Assembly (NCBI RefSeq): GCF_013466785.1
Contig: NZ_CP059163.1
Span: forward strand, 2,976,001 to 3,040,000
DNA: 64,000 nucleotides
From: Nocardioides marinisabuli
GTDB lineage: Bacteria > Actinomycetota > Actinomycetes > Propionibacteriales > Nocardioidaceae
Direction of reading: 5' to 3'
Below, one piece after another: positions 53,476-61,327 of the stretch. The notes beneath the pieces were generated by a model. That model was given only the letters and a program-made list of their open reading frames with translations. It searched no databases and was not told where the DNA came from. The position numbers were made by a program, and so were the translations under genes. Numbering within the stretch: the stretch's first letter is position 1; each line of letters starts with the position of its first letter.

Positions 53476-55275
53476 ATGACTGCCTCGACGCGGAGCTCTG
53501 CCCGGATCCTGCGGATGTCCCAGCTGTTCGTCCGGACCCTGCGCGACGACCCGGCCGACGCCGAGGTGCCCAGCCACCGCCTGCTGGTGCGCGCCGGCTA
53601 CATCCGCCGCGCCGCGCCCGGCATCTACACCTGGCTGCCGCTGGGGCTGCGGGTGCTGCGCAACATCGAGGCGATCGTGCGCGAGGAGATGGACTCCATC
53701 GGCGCCCAGGAGCTCAGCTTCCCGGCGCTGCTGCCCCGCGAGCCCTACGAGGCCACCGGGCGCTGGACCGAGTACGGCGACGGGATCTTCCGGCTCAAGG
53801 ACCGCAAGGACGCCGACTACCTGCTCGGGCCCACCCACGAGGAGATGTTCACCCTCGTGGTCAAGGACCTGTACAACTCCTACAAGGACCTGCCGCTCTC
53901 GATCTACCAGATCCAGACGAAGTACCGCGACGAGGCGCGCCCGCGCGCCGGGCTGCTGCGCGGGCGCGAGTTCACGATGAAGGACTCCTACTCCTTCGAC
54001 GTCGACGACGCCGGCCTCGACGAGAGCTACCAGCTGCACCGCGACGCCTACGTGCGCATCTTCGACCGTCTCGGCTTCGAGTACGTCGTGGTGAAGGCGA
54101 CGTCGGGCGCGATGGGCGGCTCCCGCTCGGAGGAGTTCCTGGCCAAGGCCGAGGTCGGCGAGGACACCTACGTCAGCTGCACGACCTGCGACTACGCCGC
54201 CAACGTCGAGGCCGTCGAGGTGCGGGCCCCCCAGCCCCTCGCGTACGACGACGCCCCGGCCGCCCACGCCGAGCAGACGCCCGCGACCCCCACCATCGAG
54301 ACCCTCGTCGACCACCTCAACGCCGAGCACCCCCGCTCGGACCGGGCGTGGACGGCCGCCGACACCCTCAAGAACGTGCTGGTGCAGCTGCGCCACCCCA
54401 CGGGCGAGCGCGAGGCGCTGGCCATCGGCGTGCCCGGTGACCGCGAGGTCGACCTCAAGCGGCTCGAGGGCCAGCTCGAGCCGATCGAGGTCGAGCCGAT
54501 GGACGAGGTCACGCTCAAGGAGCACCCCGCGCTGGTCAAGGGCTACATCGGCCCCGGCGTGCTGGGCGAGGAGAGCGCCTCGGGCATCCGCTACCTGGTC
54601 GACCCCCGCGTGGTCGAGGGCACCCGCTGGGTCACCGGCGCCGACGTCGAGGGCAGCCACGTCCTCGACCTGGTGGCCGGGCGCGACTTCACCCCCGACG
54701 GCACCATCGAGGCCGCCGACGTGCGCGAGGGCGACTCGTGCCCGCGCTGCGACGACGGGACCCTGCAGACCTCGCGCGGCATCGAGATGGGCCACATCTT
54801 CCAGCTCGGGCGCAAGTACGCCGAGGCGCTCGACCTCAAGGTGCTCGACGAGAACGGCAAGCTGGTCACGGTCACGATGGGCTCCTACGGCATCGGCGTG
54901 ACCCGCGCGGTCGCGGCGGTGGCCGAGGGCACCCTCGACGAGATCGGGCTGTCGTGGCCGCGCAACGTGGCGCCGGCCGACGTGCACCTGGTCGCGGCCG
55001 GCAAGGACGAGTCGATCCTCGCCGCCGCCGAGCGGATCGCCCACGAGCTGGCCGAGGCCGGCGTCGAGGTCCTGTACGACGACCGGGTCGGCAAGGTCAG
55101 CCCCGGCGTGAAGTTCAAGGACGCCGAGCTGATCGGCGTCCCGACCATCGTCGTGGTGGGCCGCGGACTGGCCGAGACCGGCGAGGTCGAGGTCAAGGAC
55201 CGCCGGAGCGGGGAGAAGACCGCGGTCGCCGCCGACCACGTGGTCTCGCACCTGGTCGACCTCGTGCGCCGGTGA
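53476..55275 (+). CDS. proS: Prolyl-tRNA synthetase
   Basis: A 599-residue class II synthetase of the bacterial type with an inserted editing domain between motifs 2 and 3. Seen: motif 1 region [20 protein letters not shown], motif 2 [20 protein letters not shown] followed by [11 protein letters not shown], the editing insertion (about residues 225-400), motif 3 [14 protein letters not shown], and the C-terminal anticodon-binding domain ([11 protein letters not shown]). The stop overlaps the GTG of the HAD gene (GTGA). Confidence 0.97.
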   Translation: MTASTRSSARILRMSQLFVRTLRDDPADAEVPSHRLLVRAGYIRRAAPGIYTWLPLGLRVLRNIEAIVREEMDSIGAQELSFPALLPREPYEATGRWTEYGDGIFRLKDRKDADYLLGPTHEEMFTLVVKDLYNSYKDLPLSIYQIQTKYRDEARPRAGLLRGREFTMKDSYSFDVDDAGLDESYQLHRDAYVRIFDRLGFEYVVVKATSGAMGGSRSEEFLAKAEVGEDTYVSCTTCDYAANVEAVEVRAPQPLAYDDAPAAHAEQTPATPTIETLVDHLNAEHPRSDRAWTAADTLKNVLVQLRHPTGEREALAIGVPGDREVDLKRLEGQLEPIEVEPMDEVTLKEHPALVKGYIGPGVLGEESASGIRYLVDPRVVEGTRWVTGADVEGSHVLDLVAGRDFTPDGTIEAADVREGDSCPRCDDGTLQTSRGIEMGHIFQLGRKYAEALDLKVLDENGKLVTVTMGSYGIGVTRAVAAVAEGTLDEIGLSWPRNVAPADVHLVAAGKDESILAAAERIAHELAEAGVEVLYDDRVGKVSPGVKFKDAELIGVPTIVVVGRGLAETGEVEVKDRRSGEKTAVAADHVVSHLVDLVRR

Positions 55276-56030
55276 GCCGGGGCGTGCCGCGCGGGTCGGG
55301 GGTCGAGGCCGTCATCTTCGACTGGGGCGGCACGCTCACGCAGTGGCACGACGTCGACTTCCACGCCGAGTCGCTCGCGCTCGCCGGTGCCGTGCGCCGC
55401 ACCCCCAGCACCGCCGACGACGCCCTGCTCGACGGGCAGGACGGGCACGGCGAGCACGCCGCCCGGTTGCTCGGCGCGGGCGAGGTGGTGTGGGGGCGCA
55501 GCCGCGACCACCAGCGCAGCGCCACGATCGCGGACCTCTTCGAGGAGGCCGGCCTCGACCACGACCCCGACCTGCTCGCCGCGTACCACGAGTTCTGGGA
55601 GCCGCACACCACGACCGATGCCGAGGTGCGGCCGTTGTGGGAGGCGCTGCGGGCCGACGGGCTGCGGGTCGGCGTCCTCTCCAACACGCTGTGGCCGCGC
55701 GAGTGGCACGTGGGGTTCTTCGAGCGCGACGGCGTGTACGACCTCGTCGACGGCGACGTCTACTCCAGCGAGATCGCGTGGACCAAGCCCTCCCCGCACG
55801 CCTTCGCCGCCGCCATGGCTGCCGTGGGCGTCGACGACCCGGCGCGCTGCGTCTACGTCGGCGACCGGCTCTTCGACGACGTCTAGGGCGCCCAGCAGGC
55901 CGGCATGCGGGCCATCCACGTCCCGCACAGCCGGATCCCCCGCGGCCAGGTCGGGCACACCGAGGGCGTGCCGGACGCCGTGGCGCACCGCCTCGCGGAC
56001 GTCCACGACATCGTCTCCGCCTGGCGCTGA
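55272..56030 (+). pseudogene. HAD-family hydrolase with premature TAG stop
   Basis: GTG 55272 overlaps the proS stop. The HAD motif I variant VIFDWGGTLTQWH, motif II region RVGVLSNTLWP and motif III/IV region YVGDRLFDDV are readable. An in-frame TAG at 55884-55886 then interrupts the sequence; the same frame continues with GAQQAGMRAIHVPHS to a TGA at 56028-56030. In relatives this position is commonly Trp (DDVWGAQ), so a TGG-to-TAG change is likely. The truncated product would have 204 residues and keep the catalytic residues but lose ~48 C-terminal ones, so some function is possible. Confidence 0.8.
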
Positions 56031-56084
56031 GGACGCCGGGCGACACGCCCTGGGCCCTGGCCGTGTTGTGGTAGGCGTGGAGGC

Positions 56085-56849
56085 ATGGGAGACCAGCGCC
56101 CGCGCACGACCGGGCCCGCCCGCGGGCTCGACTTCGGCTCCGTCGCCTCCGACTACGAGCGGTTCCGGCTCGAGTACCCCCTCGAGCTGGTGGACGTCGT
56201 GCACCGGTACGCCGGACGCCCGCCGCGCCGGGCCCTGGAGGTCGGCGCCGGCACGGGCAAGGCCACGCGGCTCTTCGCGGGCGGGGCGACGGCGGTGACG
56301 GCCCTGGAGCCCGACCCCGACATGGCCGCCCTCCTCGTGGAGCGCACGAGCGGGCTGCGGGTGCGGACGCTGGTCTCGACCTTCGAGGCGTTCGCGGCGG
56401 ACGAGCCCTTCGATCTCGTGTACGCCGCGGCCGCCTGGCACTGGACCGACCCGGCGAGCCGCTGGGCCCGGGCGGTCCGGCTGCTCGCGCCGGGCGGGGT
56501 GCTCGCCCTCTTCCGTCGGCGCTCGGTGATCAGCGAGCCCGCCCTGCGGGCAGCCGTCGACGCCGTGGAACGCGAGGTGCTGCCGGCCGCCGACCCGGCG
56601 GCACTGCACCCCTGGTCGGTCGCCGACATGGAGGCCGCTCCCGGGCTCACCGACACCGTCCAGCGTGACCTCGGCGCGGTCGGGACGGTCGAGAGCGACG
56701 CCTACGTGGGGCGGCTCGCGACCGTGTCGGCGTACCTGCTGCTCGGCCCGAGCGAGCGCGCGGCCGCCCTCTCCCGCGTCCGTGAGGTGCTGCCGGACCG
56801 GCTCGAGGTCGACTCCACGCTCGAGCTCGCCATGGCCCGGCGGCTCTGA
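56085..56849 (+). CDS. Class I SAM-dependent methyltransferase
   Basis: A 254-residue methyltransferase. SAM-binding motif I ALEVGAGTGKATRLFA, motif II acidic residue in VTALEPDPDMAALL and AAAAWHWTDPASRWARAVRL typical of the ubiE/TAM-like group. Substrate unknown. TAGGCG lies seven bases upstream of ATG, so the gene may be leaderless. A TGCA-rich motif starts 14 bases after its stop. Confidence 0.85.
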   Translation: MGDQRPRTTGPARGLDFGSVASDYERFRLEYPLELVDVVHRYAGRPPRRALEVGAGTGKATRLFAGGATAVTALEPDPDMAALLVERTSGLRVRTLVSTFEAFAADEPFDLVYAAAAWHWTDPASRWARAVRLLAPGGVLALFRRRSVISEPALRAAVDAVEREVLPAADPAALHPWSVADMEAAPGLTDTVQRDLGAVGTVESDAYVGRLATVSAYLLLGPSERAAALSRVREVLPDRLEVDSTLELAMARRL

Positions 56850-56862
56850 GGGCCCGCTGACT

Positions 56863-56885
56863 TCTGCAGGTTCGTGCAGTGCACG
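56863..56885 (+). promoter_or_regulatory. 23-bp TGCA-rich inverted motif, site B
   Basis: TCTGCA, 11 bases containing TTCGTGCAG, TGCACG. It lies 101 bases upstream of the M43 protease ATG. In alignment with site A (7574-7596) and site C (57935-57957), the CTGCA, GTT, TGCA and TGCA positions are shared. It is the least symmetric of the three. Confidence 0.5.
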
Positions 56886-56986
56886 AAGTGGAGGCGACGC
56901 AGGCCTCCTCGACCCCGCCTTCGTGGTCCACGATCAGCGCACCCGCCGCCCACCAGCGGCTCCGCACCGATCGAAGGAACCCACCC

Positions 56987-57916
56987 ATGGCCCTGTCGTC
57001 CCGCCTCCCCGCCACGCTCCTCGCGCTGGCCGTCACCGGGCTCGCCGCGCCCGCGGCGGCCCAGGTGCCGCTCGACACCCTGACCCCGAGCGCCGTGGAG
57101 TGCGTCGAGGGCGGCCACGACGACACCGACGCCGCACGCGGCGGCCCGCACGGCACCGACCACCGCGAGGTGTCGCTGCGCGAGCAGCGGCGCATCGAGC
57201 GCCAGACGGACCGGCGGCTCGCCCGGCGGGGTGACCGGCCCGGCACGGCGGCCCGAGCCGGCGCCACGATCCCGGTCTACGTGCACGTGATGCGCGACTC
57301 CGCCGGTGGCGGCGACGTCAGCGACAGCGCCATCAGCCAGCAGGTCGACGTGCTCAACCGCAGCTTCGCGGGCCAGAAGTCCGCGACCGCGACCGACACC
57401 GGGTTCCGCTTCACCCTCGCCGGCATCGACCGGTTCGACAACACCAGCTGGCACCAGGACAAGCAGTCGTCGAGCTACCGGCGCCAGACCCGCCAGGGCG
57501 GTGCCGACGCGCTGAACATCTGGCTCGTCGACTTCGCCTACCTCGGCGTCGCGACCTTCCCGTGGGACTACGCCCGCAACGGCGCGATCGACGGCATCCG
57601 GGTCAACTACACGACCCTGCCGGGTGGCTCGGCGACCAACTACGCCGCCGGCGAGACCGCCACCCACGAGGCCGGCCACTGGCTCGGGCTCTACCACACC
57701 TTCCAGGGCGGCTGCACGAGCAGCAACGACCTGGTGGCCGACACCCCGGCGCAGTCGAGCTCGACGACCGGGTGCCCGGCCGGGCGCGACTCCTGCACGC
57801 TGCCGGGGCTCGACCCGATCCACAACTTCATGGACTACAGCTACGACGACTGCTACCTGGAGTTCACCCCCGGCCAGGCGCAGCGCGCCGACGACGCCTT
57901 CGCCGCCTACCGGTGA
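56987..57916 (+). CDS. Secreted M43-family zinc metalloprotease
   Basis: A 309-residue protein with a Sec signal peptide (about residues 1-25, ending PAAAQ), a propeptide-like charged region and a metzincin domain. The zinc motif HEAGHWLGLYH (His227, Glu228, His231, His237) is complete, and the Met-turn NFMDYSYDDC follows. Cys residues in the catalytic region suggest disulfides. It belongs with pappalysin/cytophagalysin-like enzymes acting outside the cell on proteins. GAAGGA lies eight bases before ATG 56987; a GTG at 56879 in the same frame is within the motif region and was rejected. Confidence 0.88.
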   Translation: MALSSRLPATLLALAVTGLAAPAAAQVPLDTLTPSAVECVEGGHDDTDAARGGPHGTDHREVSLREQRRIERQTDRRLARRGDRPGTAARAGATIPVYVHVMRDSAGGGDVSDSAISQQVDVLNRSFAGQKSATATDTGFRFTLAGIDRFDNTSWHQDKQSSSYRRQTRQGGADALNIWLVDFAYLGVATFPWDYARNGAIDGIRVNYTTLPGGSATNYAAGETATHEAGHWLGLYHTFQGGCTSSNDLVADTPAQSSSTTGCPAGRDSCTLPGLDPIHNFMDYSYDDCYLEFTPGQAQRADDAFAAYR

Positions 57917-57934
57917 GCGCCCGCCGGTCGCAGA

Positions 57935-57957
57935 CCTGCAGGTTGTTGCATTGCAGG
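57935..57957 (+). promoter_or_regulatory. 23-bp TGCA-rich inverted motif, site C, with no obvious gene
   Basis: CCTGCA, 11 bases containing TTGTTGCAT, TGCAGG, followed by GTGAGG. It is nearly the same as site A read on the - strand. It faces away from the M43 gene and the next 160 bases hold no supported ORF, only a hairpin at 58013-58050. Either the site marks a small RNA promoter or it acts on the M43 gene from behind. Confidence 0.45.
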
Positions 57958-58012
57958 TTTGTGAGGAGCCGGGTGGCGCCTGGCGGCCCCTCCCACGGGG
58001 CATGATCCTGGT

Positions 58013-58050
58013 GTCAGGAGCGCCGGGCCCCCCAGCACGGCGCTCCTGAC
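58013..58050. terminator. 13-bp hairpin between the M43 gene and the DUF4439 gene
   Basis: GTCAGGAGCGCCG (58013-58025) pairs perfectly with CGGCGCTCCTGAC (58038-58050) around a 12-base loop. It lies between convergent genes and may end both transcripts, or a short RNA started near site C. Confidence 0.6.
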
Positions 58051-58125
58051 GCCCCGCCTTGCGGGGGAGATCTCGGGACTCCCTCGCAGGCGACCGGGGT
58101 CCCCGGCGGAAGGGGGCGGTGCGGC

Positions 58126-58551
58126 TCAGGCCCCGCCCACCCCGGGCAGCGGCTCGGCCGCACCCCCGAAGGCCAGCACCGTCACCGCCGTCTCGGCCAG
58201 CAGCTCGACGGCGGCCCGGCGCCGCGGGCCCGAGGTCGCCGCGACCAGGGCGGCGTACGTCGCGGCGCAGCGCTGCTCCAGCAGTGCCGCGGTCGCCGAC
58301 ACCTCCTCGGGCGAGCCCACCGGGCCGGGCGCCTCGTACGCCGCCCGGGTGCCGACGGGTCGCACGCCCAGGCCGCGCAGCTCGACCTCGAGCGCGTCGC
58401 GGCGGGCCCGGTGCTCGGTCCAGGCCAGCGAGACGCGCTCGTAGAGCTCGGGGGTGGCCGACAGCGAGGTGGCCGCGCCGAGGGTGCCGTAGACGTGCAC
58501 GGCGGCGTGCTCGGCGGCCAGGACGTCCTGGAGGGCCTCGACGGTGCTCAT
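58126..58551 (-). CDS. DUF4439 ferritin-like protein
   Basis: A 141-residue, helix-rich protein. [20 protein letters not shown] and [19 protein letters not shown] match the DUF4439 pattern, a ferritin-like four-helix fold with Glu/His residues spaced to bind metal. Role unknown. Its ATG overlaps the stop of the lipoprotein gene (ATGA). The pair regularly lies next to rimP-nusA in actinobacteria. Confidence 0.8.
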   Translation of the reverse strand: MSTVEALQDVLAAEHAAVHVYGTLGAATSLSATPELYERVSLAWTEHRARRDALEVELRGLGVRPVGTRAAYEAPGPVGSPEEVSATAALLEQRCAATYAALVAATSGPRRRAAVELLAETAVTVLAFGGAAEPLPGVGGA

Positions 58552-59084
58552 CGCCCGACTCCGGTGGGGGAGACGGTGGCGAGCTGCACCTGCTGCTGGG
58601 CCACCCCGGCGGCGACGGCCGCGACCAGGCGGGCCAGTGCCCCGCTCTCGGCGTCGACCGCGTGGGTCACCAGCCGGCGCCGTGCGGTCTCCTCGCGCCG
58701 GCGCACCGCCTCCAGCGCGGCCACGGGGCGCCCGGGCACCCGGGTGCGGCCGCGGGGCCCGGGGTCGTCGGCGCCGGTGGCCAGCACCGCCTCGAGCTGG
58801 GCGCGGTGCACCCGCAGGGCGGGGGCGAGCGGGGCGCGCAGCGAGCGGTGGCGGGTGCGCGTGGCCTCCAGCAGGGCGACCAGGGCGCCCACCTCGCCCA
58901 GGACCCCGGCCACGACCACCAGGTCGGGGTCGTCGCTCGTGTCCGTCGTGGCGGCGGGGGAGGCGCCGGGTGTGAGATCGGTCGCGGGGTCGTCGGTGCA
59001 GGCGGCCAGCAGCGCCGGCAGCGGGACGCCCATCGCGACGGCGCGCAGCGCCGTACGACGCGTCGCGGAGGGCTCGTGGGGCAC
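58548..59084 (-). CDS. Putative Tat/lipoprotein of unknown function next to rimP
   Basis: A 178-residue protein with an N-terminal [20 protein letters not shown] segment and Cys29, consistent with a Tat or lipoprotein signal. The mature region is Ala/Leu/Arg-rich and probably helical ([20 protein letters not shown]). It is translationally coupled to the DUF4439 gene, and both may form one membrane-attached complex (inference). It is divergent from rimP across a 139-base gap. Confidence 0.7.
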   Translation of the reverse strand: MPHEPSATRRTALRAVAMGVPLPALLAACTDDPATDLTPGASPAATTDTSDDPDLVVVAGVLGEVGALVALLEATRTRHRSLRAPLAPALRVHRAQLEAVLATGADDPGPRGRTRVPGRPVAALEAVRRREETARRRLVTHAVDAESGALARLVAAVAAGVAQQQVQLATVSPTGVGR

Positions 59085-59223
59085 CGCCCGACCCTAGCCG
59101 CCGGGCTCGCGCGCAGCGCTGGTGCCCGGCTCGGCCGTTGCGTGCGCGGGCCGGGGGAGGGGCTATCGTGGCCGCACCGCAACGCCCGCACCAGCACAAG
59201 AGAACACCGGAGGTCTCCGACCC

Positions 59224-59739
59224 GTGACCCAGCCGAAGCAGGACACCACCAGGGACCGGATCGAGGCGGAGCTCCGCGCTCCGCTGCTGGCCCTCGAGCT
59301 CGACGTCGAGGCGGTGGAGATCACCCCGGCCGGCAAGCGCCGGGTGCTGCGCGTGGCCGTCGACAAGGACGGCGGGGTCAGCCTCGACGACGTGGCCGAG
59401 GCCACGCGCGAGGTCAACCGGGTCCTCGACGACTCCGACGTGATGGGCGAGCAGCCCTACACCCTCGAGGTGACCTCGCGGGGTGTCGACCGCCCGCTGA
59501 CCCTCGAGCGCCACTGGCGCCGCAACGCCGGACGCCTGGTCAAGGTGACGACCTCCGACGACAGCACCTTCACCGGGCGCATCAGCGCCGCGGGCGAGGA
59601 CGCCGCCACCGTCGAGGTCGACGGGGCCCAGCGCGAGGTGCGCTACGCCGAGGTCGCCAAGGCGCTCGTGCAGATCGAGTTCAACCGCCCCGGCGCCACC
59701 GCGGACAGCCAGGACGACGAGTCGGAGGAGGACGCCTGA
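59224..59739 (+). CDS. rimP: Ribosome maturation factor RimP
   Basis: A 171-residue RimP, needed for 30S subunit assembly. Conserved [57 protein letters not shown] and the C-terminal SH3-like part ([18 protein letters not shown]) are seen. GTG 59224 has GGAGGT eight bases upstream. The last residues are acidic. Its stop overlaps the nusA ATG (TGATG). Confidence 0.95.
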   Translation: MTQPKQDTTRDRIEAELRAPLLALELDVEAVEITPAGKRRVLRVAVDKDGGVSLDDVAEATREVNRVLDDSDVMGEQPYTLEVTSRGVDRPLTLERHWRRNAGRLVKVTTSDDSTFTGRISAAGEDAATVEVDGAQREVRYAEVAKALVQIEFNRPGATADSQDDESEEDA

Positions 59740-60737
59740 TGGACATCGACATGAGCATCCTGCGGATGCTGGAGCGCGAGAAGGAGATCTCCTTCGAGGT
59801 GCTGGTCGAGGCGATCGAGCAGGCCCTGCTGATGGCCTACCAGAAGACCTCGGGCGCCTACGAGGACGCCCGCGTCGAGCTGGACCGCAAGACCGGCCAC
59901 GTCACGGTGATGGCCGCCGAGCTCGACGACGACGGCAACAAGATCGGCGAGTTCGAGGACACGCCCCAGGGCTTCGGCCGGATCGCCGCGACGACGGCGA
60001 AGCAGATCATGCTGCAGCGGCTGCGCGACGCCGAGGACGACCTGCGCTTCGGCGAGTTCGCCGGCAAGGAGGGCGACATCGTCTCGGGCGTGATCCAGCA
60101 GGGTCGCAACCCCGACGACGTGATGGTCGACCTCGGCAAGCTCGAGGCGCTGCTGCCCGTCAGCGAGCGGGTGCCCGGCGAGGACTACAGCCACGGCACC
60201 CGCATCAAGTGCCTGGTGGTCTCGGTCCGCAAGGGCATGCGCGGGCCCCAGATCACGCTGTCGCGCTCGCACCCCAACCTGGTCAAGCGGCTCTTCGCCC
60301 TCGAGGTGCCCGAGATCGCCGACGGCACCGTCGAGATCGCCGCCGTGGCCCGCGAGGCCGGCCACCGCACCAAGATGGCGGTGACCAGCTCGGCCAAGGG
60401 GGTCAACCCCAAGGGCGCCTGCATCGGCCCGATGGGCCAGCGGGTGCGCAGCGTGATGGCCGAGCTCAACGGCGAGAAGATCGACATCGTGGACTGGGCC
60501 GACGACCCCGCCGCCCTCGTCGCCTCGGCGCTGTCGCCGGCGCGGGTCACCTCGGTCGAGATCGTCGACGCCGCCGCACGATCGGCGCGGGTCGTGGTGC
60601 CGGACTTCCAGCTCTCGCTGGCCATCGGCAAGGAGGGCCAGAACGCCCGGCTCGCCGCCCGGCTGACCGGCTGGCGCATCGACATCCGCAGCGACGAGGC
60701 TCCCCGCGAGACCGAGGTCGTGGCCCCGCCGTCCTGA
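59739..60737 (+). CDS. nusA: Transcription termination/antitermination factor NusA
   Basis: A 332-residue NusA of the short actinobacterial form without C-terminal acidic repeats. The N-terminal RNAP-binding domain, an S1 domain (about residues 105-175), and KH1/KH2 with [20 protein letters not shown] and [19 protein letters not shown] are present. It is coupled to rimP by a one-base overlap. Confidence 0.97.
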   Translation: MDIDMSILRMLEREKEISFEVLVEAIEQALLMAYQKTSGAYEDARVELDRKTGHVTVMAAELDDDGNKIGEFEDTPQGFGRIAATTAKQIMLQRLRDAEDDLRFGEFAGKEGDIVSGVIQQGRNPDDVMVDLGKLEALLPVSERVPGEDYSHGTRIKCLVVSVRKGMRGPQITLSRSHPNLVKRLFALEVPEIADGTVEIAAVAREAGHRTKMAVTSSAKGVNPKGACIGPMGQRVRSVMAELNGEKIDIVDWADDPAALVASALSPARVTSVEIVDAAARSARVVVPDFQLSLAIGKEGQNARLAARLTGWRIDIRSDEAPRETEVVAPPS

Positions 60738-60805
60738 GCGGGGCACCGGCCGGCGCACGACGCTCCCGGTTCGGTCCTCGGGGGCCCGACACGCTAGGGT
60801 TGTCG

Positions 60806-61198
60806 GTGGTGGTCCATCCAGACGTTGTCCCCGCACCCACGGCCGATCCCGCTCCGCGCGGGCCCGTCCGGACCTGCGTGGGATGCCGGCGCCGGGCCAC
60901 CAAGGACGAGCTGTTGCGGCTCGTCGTCGGCTCGGACCCGCACGGCCACCCGGCCGTCGTGCCCGATCCCGGGGGCGGCGCAGCCGGCCGTGGGGCGCAC
61001 CTGCACCCCACGACCGAGTGCTTCGACCTCGCGGTGCGGAGGAAGGCCTTCGCCCGGGCGCTGCGTGTCAGCGGCGGGCCGGGGCTCTCGAGCGCACCGG
61101 TGGCCGAGCACCTGGCCGCCAGTACGACCAGCAGCACGACCAGCAGCACCAGCACGACCAGCAGGCACAGCACCGAAGACAGCGAGGCGGTCCGATGA
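60806..61198 (+). CDS. ylxR: YlxR-family (DUF448) RNA-binding protein
   Basis: About 130 residues. The YlxR signature GPVRTCVGCRRRATKDELLRL and GRGAHLHPTTECFDLAVRRK are clear. The C-terminal ~25 residues are a Ser/Thr-rich tail. TAGGGT (60795-60800) ends five bases before GTG 60806 and eight before GTG 60809, so either GTG may be the leaderless start; TTG 60800 is less likely. It is located between nusA and infB as in most bacteria. YlxR is linked to RNase P activity and glucose-dependent gene control in Bacillus. Confidence 0.88.
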   Translation: MVVHPDVVPAPTADPAPRGPVRTCVGCRRRATKDELLRLVVGSDPHGHPAVVPDPGGGAAGRGAHLHPTTECFDLAVRRKAFARALRVSGGPGLSSAPVAEHLAASTTSSTTSSTSTTSRHSTEDSEAVR

Positions 61199-61327
61199 CC
61201 GCCCGGACGACCAGGAACTGGAGCAGCAGCTCATGAGCACTCGATGAGTTCTTCCCGATGAGTTTGCACCACCACTAACGGTCCCCAGGAACGCCCGTGA
61301 CCCGGGTCTGGGGCCAGAAGGAGAATT

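Noticed and set aside
55884..55886. Pyrrolysine or other recoding of the TAG in the HAD gene
   Set aside because: There is no sign of a pyl system, and the expected residue is Trp; a simple nonsense mutation or error is more likely.
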